Positions 41,465 through 50,058 of a stretch of 64,000 nucleotides of DNA are shown here, in pieces. The translations under genes were made by a program, and so were the position numbers. Origin of the DNA: Thermoleophilaceae bacterium (GTDB lineage: Bacteria > Actinomycetota > Thermoleophilia > Solirubrobacterales > Thermoleophilaceae); the NCBI GenBank assembly GCA_030447905.1, contig JAUJNZ010000002.1:8261-72260 (forward strand), given 5' to 3'. The notes under the pieces are model-generated. The model did no database searches. It was not told the origin of the DNA and worked only from the letters and a program-made list of their open reading frames with translations. Positions within the stretch are counted from its first letter, which is position 1, and the number at the start of each line of letters is the position of its first letter.

Positions 41465-43552
41465 TTGGCATACCGCTCGGTCCTTGACCTAAGCGTGTTG
41501 ACACTCCTCGCCATCCCCCTGACGGTCCTGGCCGCCGTCATTCCGACCCTTACGGCGCCTGAGCCGGCCTTCGGACCTCCGGAGCAGGTCCGCGTCGCGG
41601 CGCAGGCCAAAGACGACGACCGCCACATCCTGGTGCGCTTTCGACCGGGTACCGCCGGCTCTGAGCGAGCGGCCGCCCACCGGCGAAACGGGGCGAGGAC
41701 CGAGAACGCGCTTCGCCCCGAACGGGTGGAGGTCGTCCGCCTGGCCCGCGACGACACGGTCGAGGCGGCCCTCGCCCGCTACCGGCGCAACCCGAACGTC
41801 GAGTTCGCCGAGCCGAACAGGGCCGTCACGGTCGCGGCGGCGCCGAACGACCCCTACTTCCCCGGCAACGGCTCGCTCTCCGGCCACGACCTGTGGGGCC
41901 TCCACAACACCGGACAGAACAGCGGCCGAGACGACGCCGACATCGACGCCCCCGAGGGCTGGCACGGCGCATTTATCACGAGCGGTTCCCCTTGGCCGAC
42001 CGACGACTACGCAGTCGGCGTCGTCGACACGGGCATCAACGCGGCCCACGAGGACCTCGCGGGCAAGTCGATCGACCCCTGCTACTCCGCGCTCACCGGT
42101 ACCGGCACCCTGTCGAGCGGCTGTGCCGACACCGACGTCCTCCGCAGCCACGGCACCCACGTCTCGGGAACGATCGCCGCCACCGCCAACAACGGCAGGG
42201 GGATCTCCGGCGCCGCCCCGAACGCCCGGCTCTATATGTGCAAGGCGCTCGCAGCCGACGGATCCGGATACGTCGCCGACGTGGTGGCGTGCATGAACGA
42301 GATCGTGGCCAAGCGCGACACCCACAAGATTCGCGTGCTCTCCATGAGCCTCGGAAGCCCGACCGCCTCGAAGACCGAGGAGGCGGCGGTCGACAACGCG
42401 TGGAACAACGGCGTCCTCGTGATCGCCGCCGCCGGCAACGACGGCAACACGACCGTCAACTACCCGGCCGGCTATGCGAACGCCGTCTCCGTGGCCGCCA
42501 GCGACCGAAACGACGCCCGCGCCTCCTTCTCGAACGCCAACCCCGACGTCGAGCTGAGCGCTCCGGGGGTGGCCGTGCTCTCCACCGTCATGAGTGGAGG
42601 CTACGGAGCGTTGAGTGGTACCTCGATGGCGACCCCTCACGCCGCGGCGGTGGCCGCCCTTCTCTCACGCAAGTCGGGCAAGACCGGGCAGGCGCTGCGC
42701 GACGCCCTCGACGCTGGCGTCGATGACCTGGGTCCCGCCGGGCGCGATCCTGCGTTCGGCTTCGGCCGCGTGAACCTTTGCCTGGCGCTCGGGGGCTGTG
42801 CGGCCGCGACCGCCGACACGACGCCGCCCGCCGCTCCTACCTCGGCTACTGCCACTGCGGGCAATGGGCGAGTGAACGTCGACTGGCCGGCCGTGAGCGA
42901 TCCGGACTTCGGCGGCCACCGCGTCTACCGCAAGGCGGGCACCGGAAGCTGGTCGCAGGTCGCCACGACTACCTCGAGCGCCTTCACCGACAGCAAGGTG
43001 ACGATCGGTACCACATACACCTATCGCGTCACCGCCTATGACCGCTCCGAGAACGAGAGCGCCCCCTCCCCCGAGGCCGCCGCCAAGCCGACCTTAAAGA
43101 CCTACAGCCCTGCCGCCTACAAGCGCCTCTTTGGCTCGATCTACTCAGACCGAGGAGCGCTCTGGCGCCTCCTCTCCAACGACGGCTACCGGCTCGAGAT
43201 CTCGGCGGCCAAGAACTCGTCGGGAACCTACGTCTCTGACTTCTACGCCCACGCGACCATGACCTCGGCGGAGCGCGCCGCTGTGCGCAAGCTGAGCACC
43301 GCCTACAACGGCAACGCGAGCTCGAGCCACGCCGCCCTCAGCCTCTACGTCTACAAGTATTCGAGCTCTCGGTGGGTGCGGGTCGACGGGCCGAGGACGG
43401 GCGTCACCTCGGATCGGAGCTTCGGCTGGTCGACGCTCTCCCCGCGCCACTACCTCTCCTCGTCGGGCACGATCCGCTTCCGCGTGCGAGGGACGCGGAA
43501 GGCCGGCTTTCGCACGCGAACCGATCTCGTGCGGTTCAGGCTCGACGGGTAG
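41465..43552 (+). CDS. secreted subtilisin-like serine protease (S8) with Fn3 domain
   Basis: The 695-residue protein has a hydrophobic N-terminal signal, an inhibitor I9-like propeptide (HILVRFRPGT, residues 55-125), and a peptidase S8 domain with catalytic Asp in VGVVDTGINAAHEDL (about 180), His in SHGTHVSGTIAA (about 228) and Ser in GTSMATPHAAAVAAL (about 383). A fibronectin type III-like domain (TTPPAAPTSATATAG, residues 455-545) and a beta-rich C-terminal domain follow. It is an exported protease. The start is uncertain: TTG 41465, or GTG/TTG near 41496-41499 just before the signal helix. Confidence 0.88.
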   Translation: MAYRSVLDLSVLTLLAIPLTVLAAVIPTLTAPEPAFGPPEQVRVAAQAKDDDRHILVRFRPGTAGSERAAAHRRNGARTENALRPERVEVVRLARDDTVEAALARYRRNPNVEFAEPNRAVTVAAAPNDPYFPGNGSLSGHDLWGLHNTGQNSGRDDADIDAPEGWHGAFITSGSPWPTDDYAVGVVDTGINAAHEDLAGKSIDPCYSALTGTGTLSSGCADTDVLRSHGTHVSGTIAATANNGRGISGAAPNARLYMCKALAADGSGYVADVVACMNEIVAKRDTHKIRVLSMSLGSPTASKTEEAAVDNAWNNGVLVIAAAGNDGNTTVNYPAGYANAVSVAASDRNDARASFSNANPDVELSAPGVAVLSTVMSGGYGALSGTSMATPHAAAVAALLSRKSGKTGQALRDALDAGVDDLGPAGRDPAFGFGRVNLCLALGGCAAATADTTPPAAPTSATATAGNGRVNVDWPAVSDPDFGGHRVYRKAGTGSWSQVATTTSSAFTDSKVTIGTTYTYRVTAYDRSENESAPSPEAAAKPTLKTYSPAAYKRLFGSIYSDRGALWRLLSNDGYRLEISAAKNSSGTYVSDFYAHATMTSAERAAVRKLSTAYNGNASSSHAALSLYVYKYSSSRWVRVDGPRTGVTSDRSFGWSTLSPRHYLSSSGTIRFRVRGTRKAGFRTRTDLVRFRLDG

Positions 43553-43892
43553 CGAGGCGAGGTCGCGGTGCTGTGTGATCGACCGGCGCCGCCAGGTCCG
43601 TCGGTGCGGATCCAAGCACCCGATCGACGCGCGCGAGAAAGCCCACGGGGCACTTGACTTGGTCCCGGGGGCCGCGACGAAGCCTTCGACGCGCTCAATT
43701 CTTCACCTGCACGCGGGCGTCGAGCGCGTCCGCGCGCCGCTCGCGCCCTGGATCGCTCCGCTGAGCGCGACGCGGATGCGCTGAGCATCCTTTGCCGCGA
43801 AGAGCGCCTTCGGCGGCATCGCGGGTGCTGGGGGCACCGCGGACCTTTGTCCGTAATGAACCACAGCCTGTGCCCTGCGCTTCCCCTTCCGC
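43553..43892. other. intergenic region between the subtilase gene and the IS21 element
   Basis: No gene is recognised in these 340 bp. The last bases (43887-43892, TTCCGC) match the sequence just beyond the right end of the IS and may be one copy of the target duplication. Confidence 0.45.
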
Positions 43893-43922
43893 GTGACGCC
43901 GGGCGCCCAATACTGCACCGGA

Positions 43923-43946
43923 ATCGGGCAGCGAAAAGTGCACCAC
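43923..43946 (+). repeat. left inner inverted repeat of the IS21 element
   Basis: The sequence starts ATCGGGCAGCGAAAAG and continues TGCACCAC. It pairs with the right-end copy, which lacks one A. Confidence 0.75.
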
Positions 43947-43991
43947 CTGTCCGGCCGGTGACGACCGCCTGAGCTCTCACGCTCGATCGGT

Positions 43992-45219
43992 TTGACCGGT
44001 CGAGACAGGAGGGCGCGGGAGGTGCGAAGCGCGTTGGAGTGGGCGCAGGTGAGGACGATCGCGGCCGACGGCGTCTCGCAGCGCGAGATCGCCCGTCGCC
44101 TGGGGATCAACCGTCGCACCGTCCGGCGGATGCTCGAGTCGGACGAGCCGCCGAGCTACCGCCGCACGCGCCAGGGCTCGAAGATCGACCCGTTCGAGCC
44201 GGTCATCCGCCGTGTGCTCACCGACTGGCCGCAGATCAAGGCGCCGCGGATGACCGAGCTCTTGCGCGAGCACGGCTACGAGGGCTCGGTCGACGTCGTC
44301 AAGCGCCGCCTGGCAGAGCTGCGCCCCTCGCGCGAGCGCCCGGCCCAGCGCACCGGCTACCGCCCCGGCCAGGTTCTGCAGCTCGACTGGGCCGAGCTTC
44401 CGACGAGACCGAGGATCGCCGGCCGGGAGCGGCGGGTCTACGCGCTCGTGGGCTCGCTGCCCTTCTCGGGTGCCCAGTCGGCGCACTTTTCCTTCGACAT
44501 GACGCTCGAGTCGTTCCTCGAGGGCCATAGCCGGCTGTTCGACTGGCTCGGTGGGGTGACGCGCGAATGCGTCTACGACAACCTGCGCTCGGTGGTCGCA
44601 AAGCGCGAGCGCGACGTCGTTCGCTGGAACCCACGCTTTCTGCACCTGCGCGGCCACTACGCCTTCCACGCCACCGCCTGCACGCCCGAAACCCCGCGCG
44701 AGAAGGGCTCGGTCGAGGGAGCGGTGCGCCACCTGAAGACCGGCTTCTGGCCGGCCCGGCGGATCGGCTCGCTCGCCGACCTCGACGAGCAATACGCCGA
44801 CTGGCGCGACCGCGTCTGCAACCGCCGCCGCCACGCCAGCGGTCGCTTCCCCGTTCACGAGCGCCTCGCCGAGGAACGCCGAGCGCTGCGGGCGCTGCCG
44901 CCGGCTCGTTTCGACCACGCCTATGCGCGCGAGTCGCGCGTCCCGCTCGACGGCTACCTGCGCTACCGCGGTGCTTTCTACCGGGCGCCGGAGGCGCTCG
45001 TCCACCAGCGCGTTCACCCTGCGCGCCGACCGCGACTCGGTCTGGAGCACGCGCGGCGGACTCGAACTCGTTTGCTACCCGCGTAGTTATGAGCCCGGCG
45101 GCTGGCACCCGGCCCCGAGGCTTCGCCCGGAGCCGCCACGTGCGCCTCGGCCCCCCGCGCTCATAGCCTCAGAGATCGCGCCGCCCGAGCTCGCCGACTA
45201 CGCGGTGCTCTGCTCGTGA
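43992..45219 (+). CDS. istA: IS21 transposase IstA (one-base insertion near the 3' end)
   Basis: The protein has an N-terminal helix-turn-helix (GVSQREIARRLGINRRTVRRML), then a DDE integrase core: LQLDWAE near residue 130 (first Asp), ECVYDNLRSVV near residue 190 (second Asp), PETPREKGSVEGAVRHLK near residue 230 (Glu). After EALVHQRV the frame changes. One extra base at 45011-45017 separates it from TLRADRDSVWSTRGGLELV, which runs to TGA 45217-45219. The repaired length is about 409 residues. The TGA overlaps the istB start region. Confidence 0.85.
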
Positions 45220-46018
45220 GCGCGAAGGCGAAGAGCAAGGCCGGCGAGCGCCTGCCCTACCTGCTGCAAAAGCTCAAGGCGCCGCGCGTGCTCGAGCGCC
45301 TCGATGAGACCGCCGAGCGGGCCCGCGCCGAGGAGTGGCCCTACGAGCAGTTCCTCGAGAGCCTGCTCGAGGCCGAGGTCTTCGCCCGCGACGCCTCGGG
45401 AGCGCGCCAGCGCGTCCGGGCCGCCCAGTTCCCGCAGCGAAAGACGCTCGAGGACTTCGACTGGCAGGCCCAGCCCGCCGCCGAGCGCCCGCTCGTCATG
45501 CACCTCGCCCAGCTCGCCTGGATCGACGAGCGCGCGAACGTCTGCTTCCTCGGCCCGCCGGGCACCGGCAAGACCCACTTGGCGATCGCGCTCGCCATGA
45601 AGGCCTGCGAGCACGGCTATCGGGTGGCCTTTGCCACCGCACAGGAGTGGGTCTCGCGCCTCGAGGCCGCTCAGGACCGCAACGGACTCGAGGCCGAGCT
45701 GCGCCGGCTCGAGCGTTACCACGTGCTCGTGGTCGACGAGGTCGGCTACCTGCCGCTCGAGCGCCAGGCGGCGAACCTGCTGTTTGCGCTCATATCGCGC
45801 CGCTACGAGCGCGGCTCGATCGTCGTGACCTCGAACCGGTCCTTCGAGCAGTGGGGCGAGATCCTCGGCGACGCGATGGTGGCCGCGGCGCTGATCGACC
45901 GCCTCGTCCACCACGCCACCATGGTCACGCCTCAAGGGAAAGAGCTACCGGCTCAAGGAGCGCGGCGCCGGCATCGTGCCCGCCGCTCAGGTTCCGTCGC
46001 TACGCGACTCCGCCTGAG
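45216..46018 (+). CDS. istB: IS21 helper ATPase IstB (one-base insertion near the 3' end)
   Basis: From GTG 45216 the protein has the IstB/DnaC-type ATPase: FLGPPGTGKTHLAIALAM (Walker A, near residue 112), LVVDEVGYLPLE (Walker B, near residue 172) and TSNRSFEQWGEILGD (sensor region). After MVT the reading shifts. Removing one C in the run at 45929-45933 restores LKGKSYRLKERGAG and a short tail ending in TGA at about 46016-46018. IstB assists IstA in strand transfer and target choice. Confidence 0.85.
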
Positions 46019-46037
46019 CGGCGGAATCGGCGGTCGA

Positions 46038-46083
46038 GTGGTGCACTTTCGCTGCCCGATAGTGGCGCACTATTCGCTGCCCC
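46038..46083 (-). repeat. right-end tandem inverted repeats of the IS21 element
   Basis: On the minus strand two related 23-bp units lie end to end: GGGGCAGCGAATAGTGCGCC-ACT and ATCGGGCAGCGAAAGTGCAC-CAC. Multiple end repeats are usual transposase-binding sites in IS21 elements. Confidence 0.7.
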
Positions 46084-46333
46084 TTGACTTTCCGCGTGAA
46101 AAAGGCGACAGCCTCCCTTAGCGCTCAGGCGTTGACTCGGGAGCGGGGAGACGCCTGACTTCGAGCGGCGTTTCCCCGGTCGCGTCCCAGCGTCCGGGTG
46201 AAATCGGGCAGGCGTAGCTCCGCGGTCGGGATGCTAGGCGGCGATCACCTCCCTCGCTTCGGTCGCGGTTCGCTGGTGTGGCGAAGCCGCTCGATCTCGG
46301 CGACGGTCTTGGGACCACGGTTGGTCCGCACTT

Positions 46334-46352
46334 GTGGCACAGATCGTGCTAC
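46334..46352. promoter_or_regulatory. inverted repeat over the promoter of the RHH-MazF pair
   Basis: GTGGCAC and GTGCTAC (one mismatch as inverted half-sites) are separated by five bases. The right half overlaps TACAGT (46350-46355), which lies seven nt before the ATG and looks like a -10 of a leaderless transcript. Repression by the antitoxin is inferred. Confidence 0.45.
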
Positions 46353-46362
46353 AGTACCGACC

Positions 46363-46611
46363 ATGCCCTCTCGAGTTGTCCGAGCTCGCCTGGATGAGGA
46401 CTCCGAGCGTGCACTCGGCCTCCTCATGCGCGACGGAAGCAACGAATCCGAGGCCGTCCGCGCCGCGCTCGTCGAGGCGGGCCGCAGGCGCCTGCAGCGC
46501 TCGCAACTCGCCGAAGAGGCCCGCCGCCTAGCCGCCGATCCAGAGGACCGCGCCGCACTCCGCGCCGTCATGGCCGACATGGAGGCCGTGACGAGCGACT
46601 GGCCTGAGTGA
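46363..46611 (+). CDS. ribbon-helix-helix antitoxin of a MazF/PemK pair
   Basis: The 82-residue protein begins MPSRVVRARLDEDSERALGL and continues with SNESEAVRAALVEAGRRRL, a ribbon-helix-helix DNA-binding domain. A charged C-terminal helix and an acidic DMEAVTSDWPE tail should block the toxin. The stop overlaps the toxin start by GTGA. Both genes are intact, unlike several TA genes at 37-39 kb. Confidence 0.85.
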   Translation: MPSRVVRARLDEDSERALGLLMRDGSNESEAVRAALVEAGRRRLQRSQLAEEARRLAADPEDRAALRAVMADMEAVTSDWPE

Positions 46612-46925
46612 CGCGAGGGGAGATCTATCGCGTCCGCCTTCCCGCACGCCGCGGCCGCGAGCAAGCCGGCGCGCGCTATGGCGTCATCCTTCAAGCCGAC
46701 GAGCTGCTGAGCCTCTCCACTGCGATCGTCGCACCGACCTCCCGCAGCGCCGCGCCCGCCACCTTCCGCCCCGAGATCGAACTCGCCAGCCAGTCAACGC
46801 GGGTGCTCGTCGACCAGCTCCGTGCCGTCGACCTCGAGCGGCTCGGCGAGCCCGTCGGTCGCCTTTCCGGGCGAGAGCAGCGTGCGGTCGACGACGCGCT
46901 TGGTCTGATTCTCGACCTGAGCTAG
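46608..46925 (+). CDS. MazF/PemK-type endoribonuclease toxin
   Basis: The 105-residue protein starts MTRGEIYRVRLP and has the PemK barrel with ARYGVILQADELL, VAPTSRSA (Thr/Ser active region) and LVDQLRAVDLERLGEPVGRLS. This matches MazF, which cuts mRNA at short single-stranded sites. It is coupled to the antitoxin by a 4-bp overlap. Confidence 0.88.
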   Translation: MTRGEIYRVRLPARRGREQAGARYGVILQADELLSLSTAIVAPTSRSAAPATFRPEIELASQSTRVLVDQLRAVDLERLGEPVGRLSGREQRAVDDALGLILDLS

Positions 46926-47030
46926 CGCTACGGGCTCAAGCCCGCTCGCCGGCGCGAAGTCGCAGAGGAGATCCGAGCATGGCTCTAGCCCAAGCGTAAA
47001 GAGCCGAACGAACGGCGGCTAACCGTGGCC

Positions 47031-47282
47031 ATGCACGCTGATCCCCCGAGAGTCCACGTCGGAACCTCCGGCTGGAACTACGCCGACTGGCGCGGTCGCT
47101 TCTATCCCGCCGGACTGCCGCCCCGTCGCTGGCTCGAGCAGTACGCCCGCAGCTTCGACACGGTCGACGTCAACACCACCTTCTACCGCCTCACGCAGCG
47201 CCGTGCCGTTTGGGTCGAGCAGCGGTCGACCTGGCCTTCGACGAGGGCGTCGACGAGCTCTAGGGGCAGATCCCTCGACTGA
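47031..47282 (+). pseudogene. DUF72 gene, truncated after about 60 codons
   Basis: The start reads VHVGTSGWNYADWRGRFYP, PRRWLEQYARSFDTVDVNTT and FYRL, the classical N-terminus of the DUF72 (YecE) TIM-barrel family of about 240-280 residues. After about residue 62 the frame runs into unrelated sequence and a stop at 47280-47282. The remaining three quarters are absent, so this is a remnant. Confidence 0.75.
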
Positions 47283-47379
47283 ACGACGATCCCGTAGCGT
47301 CGGCCCCGCTGCTCGTGGCCGCGCGCTACCTGGGCGACCGGGGAAACCAACGCGTGCTCGTGTCGCGGCGGCTGACGCG

Positions 47380-47730
47380 TCAGCTCGGCGGCCAGGCCAT
47401 GATCTCGACGAGGTTGCCGGCCGGATCCTTCACGAGCGCCCGCGCCGCACCCCAGTGGCGACTCCGCTCCTCGGGCTGGTGGCCTGCCTGCTCGAGCGCC
47501 GAAATCGTCGCCTCGTAATCCTCGGCGACCACGGCCAGGTGGCCGCTCGGAAGGACCGTCGGCTCGTCGGTCTTCAACAGGTGTACCTGCGTGCCCTCGC
47601 GCTCCACCCAGACGGTCCGATCGGCGAGCGTCTCCGGCGGCGCCACCTCCTGGAAGCCGAGCAGGCCGTAGAAGTCAGCGCAATCCTGGATCTGGTCGGG
47701 CCGGATCTCTAGCGCGACGTGTTGCAGCAT
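47380..47730 (-). CDS. VOC (glyoxalase/bleomycin-resistance) family protein
   Basis: The 116-residue protein has the paired beta-alpha-beta-beta-beta units of the VOC fold: HVALEIRPDQIQDCADFYGLLGF, VHLLKTDEP, HLAVVAEDYE, and ALVKDPAGNLVEIM at the C-terminus, with His and Glu in metal-ligand positions. Substrate is unknown. ATG 47730 is chosen because the upstream part of the frame lacks similarity. Confidence 0.8.
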   Translation of the reverse strand: MLQHVALEIRPDQIQDCADFYGLLGFQEVAPPETLADRTVWVEREGTQVHLLKTDEPTVLPSGHLAVVAEDYEATISALEQAGHQPEERSRHWGAARALVKDPAGNLVEIMAWPPS

Positions 47731-47903
47731 CGCGGGACAACCTACCCGCTGGGCGCCCGCGCCGCAGGCTGAGGACATCGGCAACGGTCCCGAGTCCGCC
47801 GGACCGCAGGAGTCGCTGGACTACTGCATGAGCACTGCACGCTGCTCGTGCTGCCTACGCCGCCCGCACCGAGTCCCGCCGCGCGGCTTGGGCTTGCAAC
47901 GCC

Positions 47904-48407
47904 TTACGCTGCTCCTGCTGCCTTACGCCACCCGTACCGCGTCATGCCCCGCGGCTTGTACACCGACAGTGTCGCGGCCACGAGCAGCAACAGCAGGCCG
48001 GCAACGGCGTGGATCATGGCGGATGGGCTCCTCAGCACGCCGAGATCGCCACTCCCTGACGCTACGCCGGCGAAGAAGCCAAGGGTCTGCATGTACATCA
48101 GCAGAATGATGCTCGCAAAGACGTTGATCAGGAGCTTGGCCAGGACCCAATAGTGCCGGAACAAGCCCCACTTCGTGCCCAGCGACTGGAGAAGCCCGGT
48201 CAGCAACGAGGCGACGCTCAACGGGACGAGGACGAACCAGCCGATCGACTCCATCCCGAGATAGGCGGCACGCACCATATGCGCCTCCTGACTGGTCAGA
48301 CCGGCGACGGCGAGAGCCAGGACGCCAGCGATCGCGCCGAGCCAGCCGACCGAGGAAACGACATGCGCGGTGAGCGCGAACTTGCGCAGGCGGGGGCCCA
48401 TGGTCAC
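47904..48407 (-). CDS. four-helix membrane protein (DUF2269-like)
   Basis: The roughly 165-residue protein has four membrane helices with LRKFALTAHVVSSVGWLGA near the N-terminus, GMESIGWFVLVPLSVASLL, LAKLLINVFASIILLMYM and MIHAVAGLLLLLVAATL. A conserved His (residue about 13) and the HYWVLAKL segment recall DUF2269 and related cytochrome-b-like membrane proteins. GTG 48407 overlaps the upstream stop (GTGA); ATG 48401 is an alternative. It probably belongs to the TetR-controlled unit. Confidence 0.7.
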   Translation of the reverse strand: MTMGPRLRKFALTAHVVSSVGWLGAIAGVLALAVAGLTSQEAHMVRAAYLGMESIGWFVLVPLSVASLLTGLLQSLGTKWGLFRHYWVLAKLLINVFASIILLMYMQTLGFFAGVASGSGDLGVLRSPSAMIHAVAGLLLLLVAATLSVYKPRGMTRYGWRKAAGAA

Positions 48408-48724
48408 GGCTGTTGCCCCCTGTGTGGTGCGGCGCCGGCGGGCGGTACGTGGCCACCAAGGTCCCAGCCGGACCGTGTGCGCTCTTCTGCGACGCCGGCG
48501 GGCGGTGTGCGCGCACCAGCGTCATCGGACCCGGTGTGGCGACCCGGGCCGTGCTGACCACCGCCGGCGAGGAGTAAGACGGCGACGAGCAGGACCACGG
48601 CGAGGGCGACGATCCCGAACACCTTCACCCAGCGTGGTGTGCTGGGGGGCGCCTCGCCGTCGAGCCCCACTCCGGCGTCGTCGGTGTCCCCTTCGGAGTC
48701 GGGATAGGGGGGCGAGTCGGCGAT
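48404..48724 (-). CDS. small single-pass membrane protein
   Basis: The roughly 106-residue protein has an acidic N-terminus (SPPYPDSEGDTDDAGVG), RWVKVFGIVALAVVLLVAVL as its one membrane helix, and a Gly/Pro/His-rich tail (GGGQHGPGRHTG). It resembles small actinobacterial proteins encoded beside DUF2269-like genes; function unknown. No standard start codon lies at the likely beginning. An ATC at 48724 sits six nt after AGAGAGGAC, while farther upstream codons overlap the divergent tetR promoter. The start is therefore unresolved. Confidence 0.55.
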   Translation of the reverse strand: MADSPPYPDSEGDTDDAGVGLDGEAPPSTPRWVKVFGIVALAVVLLVAVLLLAGGGQHGPGRHTGSDDAGARTPPAGVAEERTRSGWDLGGHVPPAGAAPHRGQQP

Positions 48725-48846
48725 GTGCGTGTCCTCTCTGTCGCGAGCAGTTGTCCGAGTCCTCCTGACGGCGCCGAGTTTACGAGACGGTGTGTTCAGG
48801 GTCAAGGCGTTATGCCTCGGCCCCAACGCCACGTACACTAAGGTGG

Positions 48847-49488
48847 GTGCCGAGGCTGTGGAACGAGACGATCGAGGCACACCGCCGCGCGGTGCGCGAC
48901 GCGACCCTGGACACCACCGCGGCGCTGGTGGCCAGGCACGGGCTGCGGTCGGTGACGATGTCGCAGATCGCCGAGGAGACCGGCATTGGACGCGCCACGC
49001 TGTACAAGTACTTTTCAGGCGTCGAGGCGATCCTCCTCGCCTGGCACCAGCGGCAGGTCGCCGGCCACCTCGAGCATCTCGGCGCGCTCCGGGATCAAAC
49101 CGGCGCCGCCTGTGAGCGGCTCGAAGCTGTGCTCGAGGCCTACGCGCTCATACAGCACGAGCACCACGGCACCGAGCTCGCGGCTCTCCTGCATCGAGGC
49201 GAGCACGTCGCCCGAGCGCAGCAGCACCTCAGCGACCTCATCCGAGACCTCTTGATCGAGGGCGCAAAGAGCGGCGATCTCCGGGCCGATGTCGCGCCTG
49301 ACGAGCTCGCGAGCTACTGCCTCCACGCTCTCACGGCAGCCACCAGCCTGCCGTCCAAGGCCGCCGTCCGCCGGCTAGTCGCGGTTACTCTGGCCGGGTT
49401 GCGCCCCGCGCGAGCCAAAGTCGCCGGGGCCAGTAGGGCAGGCGCGAGGTCGGTGGGTAAGGCCCAGGACGCTGACCACGCCGGGTAG
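48847..49488 (+). CDS. TetR-family transcriptional regulator
   Basis: The 213-residue protein has an N-terminal TetR helix-turn-helix (TTAALVARHGLRSVTMSQIA, EETGIGRATLYKYFSGVEAI) and a helical ligand-binding domain rich in His/Glu (QHEHHGTELAALLHRGEHV). It is divergent from the small membrane protein and DUF2269-like genes and probably represses them. GTG 48847 is preceded by TACACT at 48834-48839, seven nt upstream. Confidence 0.9.
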   Translation: MPRLWNETIEAHRRAVRDATLDTTAALVARHGLRSVTMSQIAEETGIGRATLYKYFSGVEAILLAWHQRQVAGHLEHLGALRDQTGAACERLEAVLEAYALIQHEHHGTELAALLHRGEHVARAQQHLSDLIRDLLIEGAKSGDLRADVAPDELASYCLHALTAATSLPSKAAVRRLVAVTLAGLRPARAKVAGASRAGARSVGKAQDADHAG

Positions 49489-49492
49489 TCGC

Positions 49493-49852
49493 TCAGCCGT
49501 GGGGCGCGTAGCGGTGATGCAGCATGAGGTCGTTCCCGTCGGGATCGGTGAAGAACGCCATATGACACACCCCGGTGTCCATCGTCTCGCCGGCGAAGAC
49601 GACACCCTTGGCCTCGAGGTCCGTGCGCGCCGCGGCCACGTCCTCGACGTGGAGGGCGGGGTGGGCGTTCTTCTGCGGCGCGAACTCCATCCCGAACCTC
49701 TCCGGCTCCCAGATCCCGAAACAGGTATCCCCCGCCCAGGCCTCGAAGCGCGAATGGTCGTCCGGGCGCAGCCCGAGCGTCTCGACGTAGAAGCTCCGTG
49801 AGCGTTCGGCGTCCTGCGATGGAACGCCGATGAAGTCGAGCTTGTCGATCAT
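49493..49852 (-). CDS. VOC family protein
   Basis: The 119-residue protein reads MIDKLDFIGVPSQDAERSRSF, then YVETLGLRPDD, PALHVEDVAAARTDLEAKGV and FFTDPDGNDLMLHHRY, a complete VOC domain. It may be a glyoxalase-like isomerase, dioxygenase or resistance protein. It converges on tetR with four bp between stops. Confidence 0.82.
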   Translation of the reverse strand: MIDKLDFIGVPSQDAERSRSFYVETLGLRPDDHSRFEAWAGDTCFGIWEPERFGMEFAPQKNAHPALHVEDVAAARTDLEAKGVVFAGETMDTGVCHMAFFTDPDGNDLMLHHRYAPHG

Positions 49853-49881
49853 GACTGGGCTCGCTCAGCCTCCGCCCCGCG

Positions 49882-50058
49882 CTACCCGGTCTCGCGGATG
49901 TTGGCTCTCACCTGCGCGACCACCTCGTCACCAACCTCCTCCATGCCGTGCGCCTCACGAGCATGGGTTGCGACCTTCGCCAGGATCTGCTCTTCGCTGT
50001 CGGCCAAGAACGTGGTCTGGCAACCGGGGACCACGGCGCCGCAGTAGAACTTCTTCAT
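49882..50058 (-). CDS. DUF1059 small protein
   Basis: This 58-residue frame encodes MKKFYCGAVVPGCQTTFLAD, then SEEQILAKVATHAREAHGM and a short helical tail. The C-G-x-x-x-P-G-C pair and the HAREAHGM helix are the DUF1059 signature. A GAGAGGAGAACCC ribosome site precedes the ATG, and the ATG overlaps the stop of the EAL-domain gene (ATGA). The cysteines and histidines may bind metal. Function is unknown. Confidence 0.82.
   Translation of the reverse strand: MKKFYCGAVVPGCQTTFLADSEEQILAKVATHAREAHGMEEVGDEVVAQVRANIRETG

Larger units (their letters stand above)
43893..46089 (+). mobile_element. IS21-family insertion sequence (about 2.2 kb)
   Basis: The element holds istA and istB in the usual order and orientation and is bounded by inverted end repeats. 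The inner end repeat on the left (43923-43946) matches the right one (46061-46038) in 23 of 24 positions with one base skipped. The right end has a second copy (46061-46083), and the left has a degenerate second copy. TTCCGC flanks the proposed ends at 43887-43892 and 46090-46095, consistent with a 6-bp target duplication. Both genes carry a frameshift. Confidence 0.75.

Noticed and set aside
46142-46320. A gene between the IS21 element and the RHH-MazF pair
   Set aside because: Frames here are short, overlap each other on both strands and show no domain. The stretch looks like non-coding flank.
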